Shown: positions 9,294 through 17,793 of the stretch, in pieces
Layout: each line of letters opens with the position of its first letter
How positions within the stretch are numbered: the stretch's first letter is position 1
NCBI RefSeq assembly: GCF_900186955.1
Contig: NZ_LT906438.1
Location: 3,038,001-3,102,000 of the forward strand
Reading direction: 5' to 3'
DNA length: 64,000 nt
Origin: Bacillus pumilus
GTDB taxonomy: Bacteria; Bacillota; Bacilli; Bacillales; Bacillaceae
Translations under genes and position numbers: made by a program
Notes under the pieces: model-generated
Told to the model about the DNA's origin: nothing
What the model saw: only the letters and a program-made list of their open reading frames with translations
Databases searched by the model: none

Positions 9294-10454
9294 ATGAACT
9301 TAGACGATAACCAGTTTGAAGCATTGCAAAGAATCGCCGAAAGGATTCACAAGCCTGTCTATTTGTGTAACCAGCATGGGCGCCTTCTCTGCAACTCGCA
9401 CATCATCATCACGAGCCCAGATTGGATTCGCATTCTCCCCTTTTTCAAAAGCCGGACACCCCATTATTTTTCAATAATAGATACGAAGCAAACCTTTTCT
9501 GTCTTTCCGATTGATCTAACCGAACAAACATGTGAGTATGTGGTCATTCCTTCCTTCATCCTTCCGCTGGATGAAACACTGCAAGTCATCATTGAACAAG
9601 CAGTACACGAAATCTCGATTGCGCGAATGAGACAATATTCTGCCCAGCAAACGGCCAAGCGTGCCAGAAATGAAGGATTTCGCAGATGGATAGAGGGTTC
9701 ATCGTATTCTCAGCAAGACGCTGCAAACATTGCGAAGGCGTTTGGATTAAATGTAGATAGCAGCTATCTATGTATGATCTGTCAGCTTGATCAGTGTCAT
9801 GAGACCACTCATTTTTTGAAGCAGCAACTGATGTTAGAACAAGTCGTTGATCTGCTCGACAGCGCACTTCCAAGCTCTCCTTTCCCTTCCTTTTTATTTG
9901 TCAAAGGTGATATGGGCATTGTATTAATGGAAGAGACGGGCAGTTGGTCAGAGATGAGTGACAGACTCCTTTCTTTTTTGAAACAGCTGCAGATGCTCGT
10001 TAGCATTCAAGTGAATCACACCATTTCCTTTGGCGCGAGCTTGACTAGTTGTCGCATCAATTACCTGTCTGAGGGGTACAGAGAAGCATTAGAAGCGCTT
10101 CAAGCCGGACATCTCTCGGCGCAGTCGGAATATATACACTTCTATCAGGCAAAGGATGTGCCAGATTTATTAAAGCTTATTCCAAGAAAGGATTTAGTCA
10201 CGTTTCACCAGATGCACCTTCACCCGTTATATGAAGCCGGTCAAAATCTCCTCCACACCTTATCTGTCTATTTAGAAACGCATTGCCACATTTCAGAAAC
10301 AGCGAAACGTTTGTCTATTCATCGCAACACGGTCATTTATCGATTGGAGAAGTGTGAGGAGCTGCTGCGGATCAGCTTAAAAGACCCTGAAACCACATTA
10401 AGGCTGCGCTTAGCATTACGTATTCACATGCTTCTTTCACCCCATCCTGAGTGA
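9294..10454 (+). CDS. PucR/CdaR-type transcriptional regulator
   Basis: This protein of about 386 residues ends in a PucR-type helix-turn-helix, with ISETAKRLSIHRNTVIYRLE near the C-terminus. The middle region resembles the GGDEF-like linker of CdaR/PucR regulators, and the first 120 residues may be a sensor domain. ATG 9294 lies 11 bases after AAAGGAG and GTG 9288 lies five after it; either may be used. The frame is open to an ATG at 9204 that has no binding site. It is much shorter than B. subtilis PucR (about 530 residues) and is not its simple orthologue. It is followed 64 bases later by the oxalate decarboxylase gene, which it probably controls. A TTGACA at 9161 could be a -35 element. 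Confidence 0.8.
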   Translation: MNLDDNQFEALQRIAERIHKPVYLCNQHGRLLCNSHIIITSPDWIRILPFFKSRTPHYFSIIDTKQTFSVFPIDLTEQTCEYVVIPSFILPLDETLQVIIEQAVHEISIARMRQYSAQQTAKRARNEGFRRWIEGSSYSQQDAANIAKAFGLNVDSSYLCMICQLDQCHETTHFLKQQLMLEQVVDLLDSALPSSPFPSFLFVKGDMGIVLMEETGSWSEMSDRLLSFLKQLQMLVSIQVNHTISFGASLTSCRINYLSEGYREALEALQAGHLSAQSEYIHFYQAKDVPDLLKLIPRKDLVTFHQMHLHPLYEAGQNLLHTLSVYLETHCHISETAKRLSIHRNTVIYRLEKCEELLRISLKDPETTLRLRLALRIHMLLSPHPE

Positions 10455-10518
10455 ATGTTTTCTTCCGAAGTTTCATATAGTTTGGAGGAGAAAAATGATA
10501 CAAGAGGAGGGATGATAA

Positions 10519-11676
10519 ATGGATGATGAGCTGCGTCACATCCCGCAGCCCATTCGAGAGGATGGTGCTGGTGCCACCGATCTAGGCCCGCGGGACGTCC
10601 TTCGAGATATCGAGAACCCAGATATGCTTGTTCCACCTAAAACCGATGCCGGAATCATTCCTAATTTAAAATTTTCATATTCCGATACACATATGCATTT
10701 AAATCATGGCGGCTGGTCGAGAGAAATTACGAAGCGAGAGCTGCCTGTTTCCACAACGATTGCGGGTGTCAACATGCGGCTGACTCGAGGCGGAGTGCGA
10801 GAGCTCCATTGGCATAAGCAGGCTGAATGGGCGTATATGATTTTAGGAAAAGCCCGCATCACCTCTGTAGATGCAGAAGGGCGAAATATGATCGCTGATG
10901 TAGCAGAAGGAGATTTATGGTATTTCCCCCCAGGTATTCCGCACTCCATTCAAGGACTTGAGGACGGGTGTGAATTTCTTTTAGTCTTTGATGATGGCGC
11001 TTTTTCTGAATTTGATACGTTCACCATCACAGACTGGTTTGCCCATACACCGAAAAACATTCTCTCCGACAATTTTGGCGTTCCTGAGAAGCTATTTGAC
11101 CATATTCCGAATAAGCAGCGCTACATGTTTCAAGGCTCTCCGCCAGCATCAATAGAAAGCCAAACGGTATCTGATCCATACGGAAGCATCGAGCCGCCAT
11201 TTACGTACCAGCTGCTTCGCCAAAAACCGCTGACGACCTCTGGGGGAACTGTCCGCATTGTCGATTCACGAAACTTCCCTGTTTCAAAAACCATTGCAGC
11301 TGCGCTTGTTGAAGTAAAGCCTGGCGGCATGAGAGAAATGCACTGGCACCCTAATAATGATGAGTGGCAATACTATTTAACCGGTACAGCCAAAATGACG
11401 GTCTTTGGAGCCGGGGGCACTGCCCGCACCTTTAATTACAGAGCAGGTGATGTCGGATATGTTCCTTTTGGTATGGGACATTACATCCAAAATATCGGCC
11501 AAACGAGCCTTTGGTTTTTAGAAATGTTTAAAAGTGATCGCTTTGCAGATATTTCGTTGAATCAGTGGATGGCCTTAACACCTCCTCAATTAGTGAAAGA
11601 GCATTTGCATGTAGATGATGCCATGATTCGTGCGCTTCATAAAGAAAAATCACCTGTCGTGAAATATAAGAGATGA
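10519..11676 (+). CDS. oxdC: Bicupin oxalate decarboxylase
   Basis: This enzyme splits oxalate into formate and carbon dioxide using manganese. It has 385 residues and two cupin domains. Site 1 ligands are H97, H99, E103 and H142 with R94; site 2 ligands are H275, H277, E282 and H321 with R272 and E335. All are at B. subtilis OxdC numbering plus two. W134 and W276 (OxdC W132 and W274) are kept. The active-site lid at residues 163-166 reads S-E-F-D rather than S-E-N-S; the catalytic Glu164 is retained. There is no signal peptide, so it is cytoplasmic or spore-associated. AGGAGGG lies seven bases before the ATG. The upstream regulator gene and the terminator downstream suggest a two-gene unit. 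Confidence 0.9.
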   Translation: MDDELRHIPQPIREDGAGATDLGPRDVLRDIENPDMLVPPKTDAGIIPNLKFSYSDTHMHLNHGGWSREITKRELPVSTTIAGVNMRLTRGGVRELHWHKQAEWAYMILGKARITSVDAEGRNMIADVAEGDLWYFPPGIPHSIQGLEDGCEFLLVFDDGAFSEFDTFTITDWFAHTPKNILSDNFGVPEKLFDHIPNKQRYMFQGSPPASIESQTVSDPYGSIEPPFTYQLLRQKPLTTSGGTVRIVDSRNFPVSKTIAAALVEVKPGGMREMHWHPNNDEWQYYLTGTAKMTVFGAGGTARTFNYRAGDVGYVPFGMGHYIQNIGQTSLWFLEMFKSDRFADISLNQWMALTPPQLVKEHLHVDDAMIRALHKEKSPVVKYKR

Positions 11677-11684
11677 TGCGCATC

Positions 11685-11721
11685 AAAAAACCGATCAAGC
11701 CGTACTGATCGGTTTTTTATA
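11685..11721. terminator. Terminator between oxdC-like gene and MFS gene
   Basis: AAAAAACCGATCA pairs with TGATCGGTTTTTT around AGCCGTAC. The site is symmetrical and serves both converging genes. Confidence 0.9.
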
Positions 11722-11729
11722 AACAAATT

Positions 11730-12920
11730 TTAAGAAACTGTCGAAGGATGCTGCACTTTTTTCCCCCACACGATGGATGCAATGAAGCTTATGCAAAGCA
11801 CCAGTGTTCCGAGCATAAAAGGAAACTCGATATTCACATCAAATAAAATGCCCGCAAGGCTCGGTCCGACAATATTGGCAAGGCTCATAAAGGATGTATT
11901 GAGGCCACCCGCTACTCCTTGCTGATTACCTGCCATTTTGGACAGCAATGTATTGAGGGCTGGACGAACAAATGATGTAGCCGACAAAAATAAAATAGAG
12001 CCTGCAAAGATCAGCCAAAAGGACGGCGCAACACGGCAGACGATGAGCATCAAAGCCGCTCCTAGCAGTGCATAACGCACGACGCGCATTTCACCAAATC
12101 GTTTCACAGAGGCATTCACCAACGCACCTTGGACAAGCACGCCTGCAAGACCCGCAACCGTAATCACAAACGCAATATCCTTCGGTGTAAATCCATGTTT
12201 TTGGTCTACATATAAGCCGAAAATCGATTCAAAATGAATGATGCCAAAATTGAGGACAAACGCCAATATAAACAAAAAACCGTAGGATGTCTTTAAAGCT
12301 TGCAGCATTTGTACAAACGGGTTGAAATGAATGTCTTTGTTTAACCTCGCTTCTTCCTGCTTTTCCTTTGTTAATGTTTCAGGTAAAAACAGGATGGACA
12401 ATAGGGTAGAAAGAGCTGCAAAGGAACCTGCGATGAGAAAAGGAAAAGCGATTCCGTACTCGACCAAATAGCCGCCTACGCCTGGTCCAATGACAAAGCC
12501 TAACGTCATTGCAGCACTAAATAGCCCCATTCCTTTCCCTCGATCCTTCTCACTTGTGATATCAGCGATGTATGCAAACATGGCTGGCATGAGTAAAGCC
12601 CCGGCAGCACCACCTAAAAACCGAGACACAAACAGCATCCAAAGCTGATCAGCAAATGCAAAAATAAACTGGGCAATCGTAAAGCCGGCAATCCCCGCAA
12701 TGATCAATTTTCTACGTCCAAATCGATCGGTCAATGCGCCTGCGACCGGCGATAAAGCAAACTGTGTGAGACCTGTTGCAGCGACAAGAAAACCGAGTGT
12801 TTTTCCTGTTGCGCCAAAGGCTTCAATGTAACTTGGCATGACAGGGACAATGAGGCCAAAGCCAAGCATGGCAATAAAAATATTGAGCATCAAAATATAT
12901 AATCTGCCCATTTTCTTCAT
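11730..12920 (-). CDS. MFS multidrug efflux transporter (Bmr/Blt-like)
   Basis: This 396-residue major facilitator protein has 12 predicted membrane spans. Motif A is GALTDRFGRRKLI after span 2, and the antiporter motif C is GFVIGPGVGG in span 5, which marks it as a drug:proton antiporter. Its closest relatives by eye are Bmr, Blt and YfmO-type pumps of B. subtilis, with a shared GNQQGVAGG segment. The substrate is unknown. No local regulator of the BmrR type is next to it, and it reads toward the oxalate decarboxylase gene. The ORF starts at the ATG at 12920. Confidence 0.85.
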   Translation of the reverse strand: MKKMGRLYILMLNIFIAMLGFGLIVPVMPSYIEAFGATGKTLGFLVAATGLTQFALSPVAGALTDRFGRRKLIIAGIAGFTIAQFIFAFADQLWMLFVSRFLGGAAGALLMPAMFAYIADITSEKDRGKGMGLFSAAMTLGFVIGPGVGGYLVEYGIAFPFLIAGSFAALSTLLSILFLPETLTKEKQEEARLNKDIHFNPFVQMLQALKTSYGFLFILAFVLNFGIIHFESIFGLYVDQKHGFTPKDIAFVITVAGLAGVLVQGALVNASVKRFGEMRVVRYALLGAALMLIVCRVAPSFWLIFAGSILFLSATSFVRPALNTLLSKMAGNQQGVAGGLNTSFMSLANIVGPSLAGILFDVNIEFPFMLGTLVLCISFIASIVWGKKVQHPSTVS

Positions 12921-13042
12921 ATCAAAAAACCTCTTTCTGCAAAATAAATGAAAATGATGACAAAAATGATCAGAACTTCTTCAGTATAGCGATATCACTG
13001 TCTATAAGTCTAGTTTTTCAAAATTTAGTTTTCTTTTCCAAA

Positions 13043-13072
13043 TAAAAAATACCCGCAAATAGCGAGTATCCT
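13043..13072 (-). terminator. pucG terminator
   Basis: On the minus strand GATACTCGC and GCGGGTAT form a stem with one G-U pair, followed by TTTTTTATT just past the pucG stop. Confidence 0.75.
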
Positions 13073-13079
13073 TATGACT

Positions 13080-14306
13080 TTATTCACCTTGTTCATAGAT
13101 AGAAAGAGCCGCCTGAAGCCCTGCGCCGCAATGGATGGATGCACCATGCTTGATTAAAATTGCTTCTAGCCCTGCTAACACAAACAGCACATTTTCTTTT
13201 CGGCAGCTATAGCCCATTGTGCCAATTCTCCATATACGTCCGGCTAGCGGTCCAAAGGAGCTGGCAATTTCGATACCAAAATGCTTAAGCAGATCGGCAC
13301 GTACCGCTTCTCCATCCATACCACTTGGAATCTCAATACATGTCACAACTGGCATTTTACAATGTGGATCACCGAACAATTCAAATCCCATCGCTTCAAG
13401 GCCTTTCATCAAGGCTTTCTCGTGAAATGCATGCCTTTGGAAACGCTCAGACAGACCTTCTTCCAGCACAACACGAACCCCTTCTCGAAGTGCATAGAGC
13501 ATCGTTGTCGCTTCTGTATGATGATTTAATCGCCTAGGGCTCCAATAATCCTGAAGCTGGCTGAGATCAAAGTAATTGCTTTTAATTGGAGAAATATCCA
13601 TTTGCTCCTGCAATTCATCCTGTGTCGCAATTCCCTTTTCCACTTTCTTTCTCGATTCAACGACAGCTGCAACCCGGTCATTATACGTGATAGGGGACAT
13701 ACCTGATGGAACAGACAAGCACTTCTGCGTACCGCCAATCGCCGCATCAATCTTCCATTCATCCACTTTCACCTGAACCCCGCCAATGGTTGCTACAGCG
13801 TCTACAATGAACAATGCATCCAGTGCCCGGCACGCTTCACCAATTTGCTCAAGTGGCTGCAACCGCCCGGTGGATGTTTCACCATGGACCATCGCAACGA
13901 TTTTAGGCTTGACCTGCTTCATTTCCTGAATGATATCGCTAGGGTCAAAAACGGTTCCCCATTCACATTCCATTGTATGTACCTCAGCACCATAGCGCTG
14001 TCCTATTTCAATGAGAAGATGACCGAACCGGCCAAAGACAGGCACAAGCATCGAATCTCCCGGCTCAATGACACTGGCAAGCACAGCTTCAAGCCCTGAA
14101 CGAGACGTGCCGTCAATTGGAAAAGCCCATTCATTTTCTGTTTGGAAAAGGGACCGCAATAAGGTCATCGTCTCATTCATGATATGTGTAAATGCTGGAT
14201 CAAATTGACCGAGAATTGGCGTACTCATTACACGGAGCACCCTGGGATCTACTTCAACAGGTCCTGGTGTCATAATCGTTCTTGAAGGTATTTGCAGTTC
14301 TTTCAC
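13080..14306 (-). CDS. pucG: PucG, (S)-ureidoglycine-glyoxylate aminotransferase
   Basis: This class V, PLP-dependent aminotransferase acts in purine (allantoin) breakdown, moving the amino group of ureidoglycine to glyoxylate to give glycine and oxalurate. The protein is very similar to B. subtilis PucG along its whole length: TPGPVEVDPRVL at the N-terminus, VHGETSTGR, VDAVATIGG and the PLP lysine K195 in GTQKCLS. I prefer the GTG at 14306 (408 residues) because AAAGGA lies eight bases upstream. An ATG at 14315 or 14333 is possible. No other purine catabolic genes (pucABCDE, pucF, pucH to pucM) are nearby, so it is an orphan member of the cluster. It is divergent from bsn, as in B. subtilis. 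Confidence 0.9.
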   Translation of the reverse strand: MKELQIPSRTIMTPGPVEVDPRVLRVMSTPILGQFDPAFTHIMNETMTLLRSLFQTENEWAFPIDGTSRSGLEAVLASVIEPGDSMLVPVFGRFGHLLIEIGQRYGAEVHTMECEWGTVFDPSDIIQEMKQVKPKIVAMVHGETSTGRLQPLEQIGEACRALDALFIVDAVATIGGVQVKVDEWKIDAAIGGTQKCLSVPSGMSPITYNDRVAAVVESRKKVEKGIATQDELQEQMDISPIKSNYFDLSQLQDYWSPRRLNHHTEATTMLYALREGVRVVLEEGLSERFQRHAFHEKALMKGLEAMGFELFGDPHCKMPVVTCIEIPSGMDGEAVRADLLKHFGIEIASSFGPLAGRIWRIGTMGYSCRKENVLFVLAGLEAILIKHGASIHCGAGLQAALSIYEQGE

Positions 14307-14484
14307 GTTATCCATCCTTTCCCTTGCTGTCATCCTATATGCCCACTTATACAGTAATGCTGATAAAATAGCAATCTCTTTTCCTATGAACTCATTACAT
14401 AAAATTTACGAGAAATCCATTTATTTCTTTCTGACATTATGATAGAAATAAAGAGAATACATTCCCTATCAAGGAGGAAATCGA

Positions 14485-15363
14485 ATGAAGAGAACCTTAT
14501 TTGGAACTGTGGCTGCCGGAATCATGATATTCGGTACGTTAGCCGCCCCGCTGCCGCAAACTGCGAATGCTCAAAGCTTTACTTTGAATGAACCGAGCCA
14601 AACCATCACATTTTCCCCGTTACAGCTTCAAAACGAAACATCTACACAACAAGCGAAAACAACCGCTACAAGTCAAATCGATTCCTATTATCAATCTGCT
14701 AATGGCAAATCAGGACCCGCTTTAAAGAAAGCTTTACACGATATTATTGATGATCATAAGCAGCTATCCTACAGCCAAGTTTGGGATGCCTTAAAGAAAA
14801 CAGATGAAGATCCAAAAAATCCAAACAACGTGCTCTTGCTCTATAGCGGTGTCTCCCGCTCAAAGCAATCGAATGGCGGAAATGTTGGCCAGTGGAACCG
14901 GGAGCATGTGTGGGCTAAGTCACACGGCAATTTTGGGACAAGCCAGGGCCCTGGTACAGATCTCCATCATCTGCGAGCAACAGACGTGCAAACGAATAGC
15001 ACACGAGGAAATTTAGATTTTGATCTGGGCGGAAATGAATACAAGGGAGCGCCGGGCAATTTTTACGATAGCGACTCATTCGAACCTCACAGCCGGGTGA
15101 AAGGGGATGTGGCAAGAATGCTCTTTTATATGGCGGTGCGGTACGAGGGCGATGACCGCTTTCCAGATTTAGAATTAAACGACAAAGTGAATAATGGTAG
15201 CGCCCCTCTTCACGGCAAAATGTCCGTACTTCTCAAGTGGCACAAACAAGATCCTGTCGATCAAATCGAACGAAACCGCAACGAGATTATTTATGAAACG
15301 TATCAGAACAACCGCAATCCCTTTATCGATCACCCAGAATGGGCAAGTGCGATTTGGGAATAA
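14485..15363 (+). CDS. bsn: Bsn, secreted ribonuclease/endonuclease
   Basis: This 292-residue extracellular nuclease of the endonuclease I family corresponds to B. subtilis Bsn (YurI). It carries a Sec signal peptide, with cleavage likely after the ANA near residue 29. The catalytic region includes WNREHVWAKSHG, with its His, and DLHHLRATD. Bsn digests RNA into short products outside the cell. AAGGAGG lies seven bases before the ATG. It is monocistronic with a strong terminator. The pucG-bsn neighbourhood is as in B. subtilis. Confidence 0.93.
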   Translation: MKRTLFGTVAAGIMIFGTLAAPLPQTANAQSFTLNEPSQTITFSPLQLQNETSTQQAKTTATSQIDSYYQSANGKSGPALKKALHDIIDDHKQLSYSQVWDALKKTDEDPKNPNNVLLLYSGVSRSKQSNGGNVGQWNREHVWAKSHGNFGTSQGPGTDLHHLRATDVQTNSTRGNLDFDLGGNEYKGAPGNFYDSDSFEPHSRVKGDVARMLFYMAVRYEGDDRFPDLELNDKVNNGSAPLHGKMSVLLKWHKQDPVDQIERNRNEIIYETYQNNRNPFIDHPEWASAIWE

Positions 15364-15365
15364 AA

Positions 15366-15403
15366 AAGAAAGGCACTGCTACGAACAAGCAGTGCCTTTT
15401 AAA
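15366..15403 (+). terminator. bsn terminator
   Basis: AAAGGCACTGCT and AGCAGTGCCTTT form a 12-bp stem with a seven-base loop. Confidence 0.9.
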
Positions 15404-15444
15404 ATAAAATGACTTCACCGCTCATACACATTCTGGATATTCCG

Positions 15445-15903
15445 TTATTCCTTAAATTCACTAATGATTATTCTCTCTAAATTTTTATCTAAGTAGAAAA
15501 ATTCTATTTTGATATCATGCTCCGAATCCTTATAACCTATTATGTTATATCCTTGGTCATCGTCTCTACCGTATGTATTTTCACCAAAATAATCATATAT
15601 ATCTTTCTTAGTTGAATGAATATTTATTGTGTTGTTTATATTACTTTGATTATTTTCTAAAGAAATTGCCACTATTTCTTTTCTTCTATTCACTTTAAAA
15701 TAATTTGAATTTGAAGTTTTCATCCATTCATTTTCACTGCTTTTTTCCTTTTTCAACCCCAACTTCAAATGTCCTACCTTTAATTCAGTCAGATTTGTAT
15801 TTTTTACTGTAAGAAAAGAAATTTGGTTTTTAAGTGGTTGAATAAAAAACAAGCCCACGATGATTGTCATCATAAAAATGATACATATTATAATTTTTTT
15901 CAT
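15445..15903 (-). CDS. Hypothetical membrane-anchored or exported protein, low GC
   Basis: This 152-residue protein has an N-terminal hydrophobic segment, about residues 3-24, that is either a signal or an anchor. The rest is polar with many Asn and Lys. I do not recognise the family. The ATG at 15903 follows AAGGAA at good spacing; an ATG at 15918 in the same frame has no site. Base composition is clearly AT-richer than its neighbours, which suggests recent acquisition. It sits between two terminators as a single-gene unit. Confidence 0.65.
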   Translation of the reverse strand: MKKIIICIIFMMTIIVGLFFIQPLKNQISFLTVKNTNLTELKVGHLKLGLKKEKSSENEWMKTSNSNYFKVNRRKEIVAISLENNQSNINNTINIHSTKKDIYDYFGENTYGRDDDQGYNIIGYKDSEHDIKIEFFYLDKNLERIIISEFKE

Positions 15904-15984
15904 ATGAGTTCCTTCCATAAAATATGAGATGATGAAATAACAAAAAAACTTTATTTAATTTTACACCTAACTATTTAAACCAAT

Positions 15985-16018
15985 AAAAAAACACCTTCAG
16001 TATAAGGTGTTTTTTTAT
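15985..16018. terminator. Terminator of the siderophore uptake operon
   Basis: AAAAACACCTT and AAGGTGTTTTT form a perfect stem with a six-base loop. On the minus strand it follows the FhuF-like gene stop. Confidence 0.85.
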
Positions 16019-16734
16019 TTTAGCGGACAGACAAGACAATAATCGAGACTCTCAGATTTTTTCTCGAGCTTATAATACATACAGCAAGTCTTTCGGTTGG
16101 ATGTTTCTAGTAAACTGTCATCTAAGTTTAAGCTGTGATGAAATGGATTTTGTTTTGCTCCAAATACATCACCAGCTGCTTGCTTCAGATACAGATAATC
16201 CTCTCGCACGCGCTGCTTCACCGCAGGGTCTTCAGCCTCTCGCATCATGCTGCGATAAAGAGAATTGATGCGAACTGCTATATTCTCCCACAAAATGGTA
16301 TACGGAAGTCTTGACGTACGCTTCAGTACATCTAAAAGAGGTGTGACACACTCCGTAAACAGCGCATGCACAACCTGCTCTCTCCATTCATTCCGATCTC
16401 CTTCTAATGGAACAAACGAACACAATGACTCATCAATTTCGATTTTCCGATCCTCTCTAAAGACACATGCCTCTGGTGGAAACTGATAAACACCGTCATA
16501 CAGTGTCATCATGTACAAAGAGGAACTGACCGCTAAGTAGGCATAACGCTTTGAAAACATCGACGCTGCTACCGCCACATTCGGTGCATGCATAGCTTCC
16601 TTTTCAGCCTCTAATAAACGCAGGACAGATGCTTCTGAAAAAAGCGCAGCAAGTGTGCGATCAGATGTCATTGGTCCATTTGTGATGTGTACCCCGAAAT
16701 CAAGTAATTCTCTCTCAACCCACTCTGGCCTCAT
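16015..16734 (-). CDS. FhuF-like (2Fe-2S) siderophore-iron reductase
   Basis: This 239-residue protein has the C-terminal cysteine pattern of FhuF-type ferric reductases, Cys-Cys then Cys-x2-Cys within KTCCMYY and YCLVCPLK. These residues would hold a [2Fe-2S] cluster. FhuF-type proteins release iron from imported ferric siderophores by reducing it in the cytoplasm. The gene is last in a leftward operon after the importer genes yfiY, yfiZ and yfhA, only 21 bases behind yfhA. GGAGG lies seven bases before the ATG. I recall no such reductase gene in the B. subtilis yfiYZ-yfhA operon. The specific siderophore is not shown. Confidence 0.8.
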   Translation of the reverse strand: MRPEWVERELLDFGVHITNGPMTSDRTLAALFSEASVLRLLEAEKEAMHAPNVAVAASMFSKRYAYLAVSSSLYMMTLYDGVYQFPPEACVFREDRKIEIDESLCSFVPLEGDRNEWREQVVHALFTECVTPLLDVLKRTSRLPYTILWENIAVRINSLYRSMMREAEDPAVKQRVREDYLYLKQAAGDVFGAKQNPFHHSLNLDDSLLETSNRKTCCMYYKLEKKSESLDYCLVCPLK

Positions 16735-16755
16735 ATCAAAACCTCCATCTTTCGT

Positions 16756-17793
16756 TTATCGATTTCTCTGCTGGTATAACAAATAAATAAAGAACGGTGC
16801 CCCAATTGCAGCTGTGAATACACCTGCTGGTACATCTAACGGTAGAAAAGCCGTTCTAGCGACTAAATCTGCGAGCATCACGAGAATACTTCCAACAAGC
16901 GCAGATGCCGGGACCAGCGCAATGAAGGAACGGCCGATGATCATCCGTGCAACATGCGGCGCCATCAGTCCAACAAATTCAATACCGCCAGCAAAGGCAA
17001 CAGCAATCCCTGCCAATGTCACACTCATCAGCAGAAAGAATAACCGTTTTGCCTGCACTTTTACCCCGAGACCTGTTGCAAGATCATCTCCAAGCTCCTT
17101 CACATTCATCGTTCTTGCTAACACCATGACAATCGGTAAAATGATCATGATCCAAGGAAGCATCGACGTGACGTCCTTCATCGTAGAACCATATAAACTG
17201 CCTGTCAGCCAGATATATGACTTTGTCGTTGTCATCGTATCACTAAGAACAAGAGTAAACGTCACACACGCCTTCATAATGGCAGAAATCCCAATGCCCA
17301 TTAGGACAAGTGTGATCGGCTTGACCCCTTTTTTCCATGAAAGCAAATAAATCAGACACGAGACAGCAAACGCACCTGCAATCGCCCATAAGGATTGATA
17401 TGCAATAGGCACAGTGCCCATCCAAAAGACAATAAACATAATCGCACCGAACGAAGCACCACTCGTAATCCCAATGATGTCAGGCGATGCAAGCGGATTG
17501 CGGATTAATCCTTGCAAAATGAGCCCTGATACCGCAAGTGCGGCCCCTACTAAGACAGCCAGCAGTGTTCTTGGAATCCTCAGTGTATTGAGCACAAAGG
17601 TATTTCCCTCTCCCTGACCGATTATATGAAGAAGCACATCCACAGGCGAAATAAATCGGCTGCCCATACAGAGACTGAGAATAAATAACCCAAAAGCAAT
17701 GGCCGTCAATAAAAGTAAAATCAAAAACGTCCGCTTTGAAAATTGAAATGAAATGCGCCCGCCCTTTGAACGCACTGTATATGTTTTAGCCAC
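16756..17793 (-). CDS. yfhA: YfhA, siderophore ABC transporter permease
   Basis: This 345-residue FecCD/BtuC-type permease has about nine to ten membrane spans. It has the LLVALVGAALAVSGLILQGL-like block (here LLAVLVGAALAVSG) and the coupling motif GGIEFVGLMAPHVAR, where the helix meets the ATPase. It overlaps yfiZ by eight bases, and the start is a GTG. In B. subtilis YfhA and YfiZ form the channel for schizokinen or arthrobactin type hydroxamates. The same specificity here is inferred from gene order and similarity. YusV, encoded near 47 kb, is the expected ATPase. Confidence 0.85.
   Translation of the reverse strand: MAKTYTVRSKGGRISFQFSKRTFLILLLLTAIAFGLFILSLCMGSRFISPVDVLLHIIGQGEGNTFVLNTLRIPRTLLAVLVGAALAVSGLILQGLIRNPLASPDIIGITSGASFGAIMFIVFWMGTVPIAYQSLWAIAGAFAVSCLIYLLSWKKGVKPITLVLMGIGISAIMKACVTFTLVLSDTMTTTKSYIWLTGSLYGSTMKDVTSMLPWIMIILPIVMVLARTMNVKELGDDLATGLGVKVQAKRLFFLLMSVTLAGIAVAFAGGIEFVGLMAPHVARMIIGRSFIALVPASALVGSILVMLADLVARTAFLPLDVPAGVFTAAIGAPFFIYLLYQQRNR

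Noticed and set aside
16814..17350. A 178-codon plus-strand frame over yfhA
   Set aside because: It mirrors a conserved permease gene on the other strand; its composition follows the codon pattern of the real gene.
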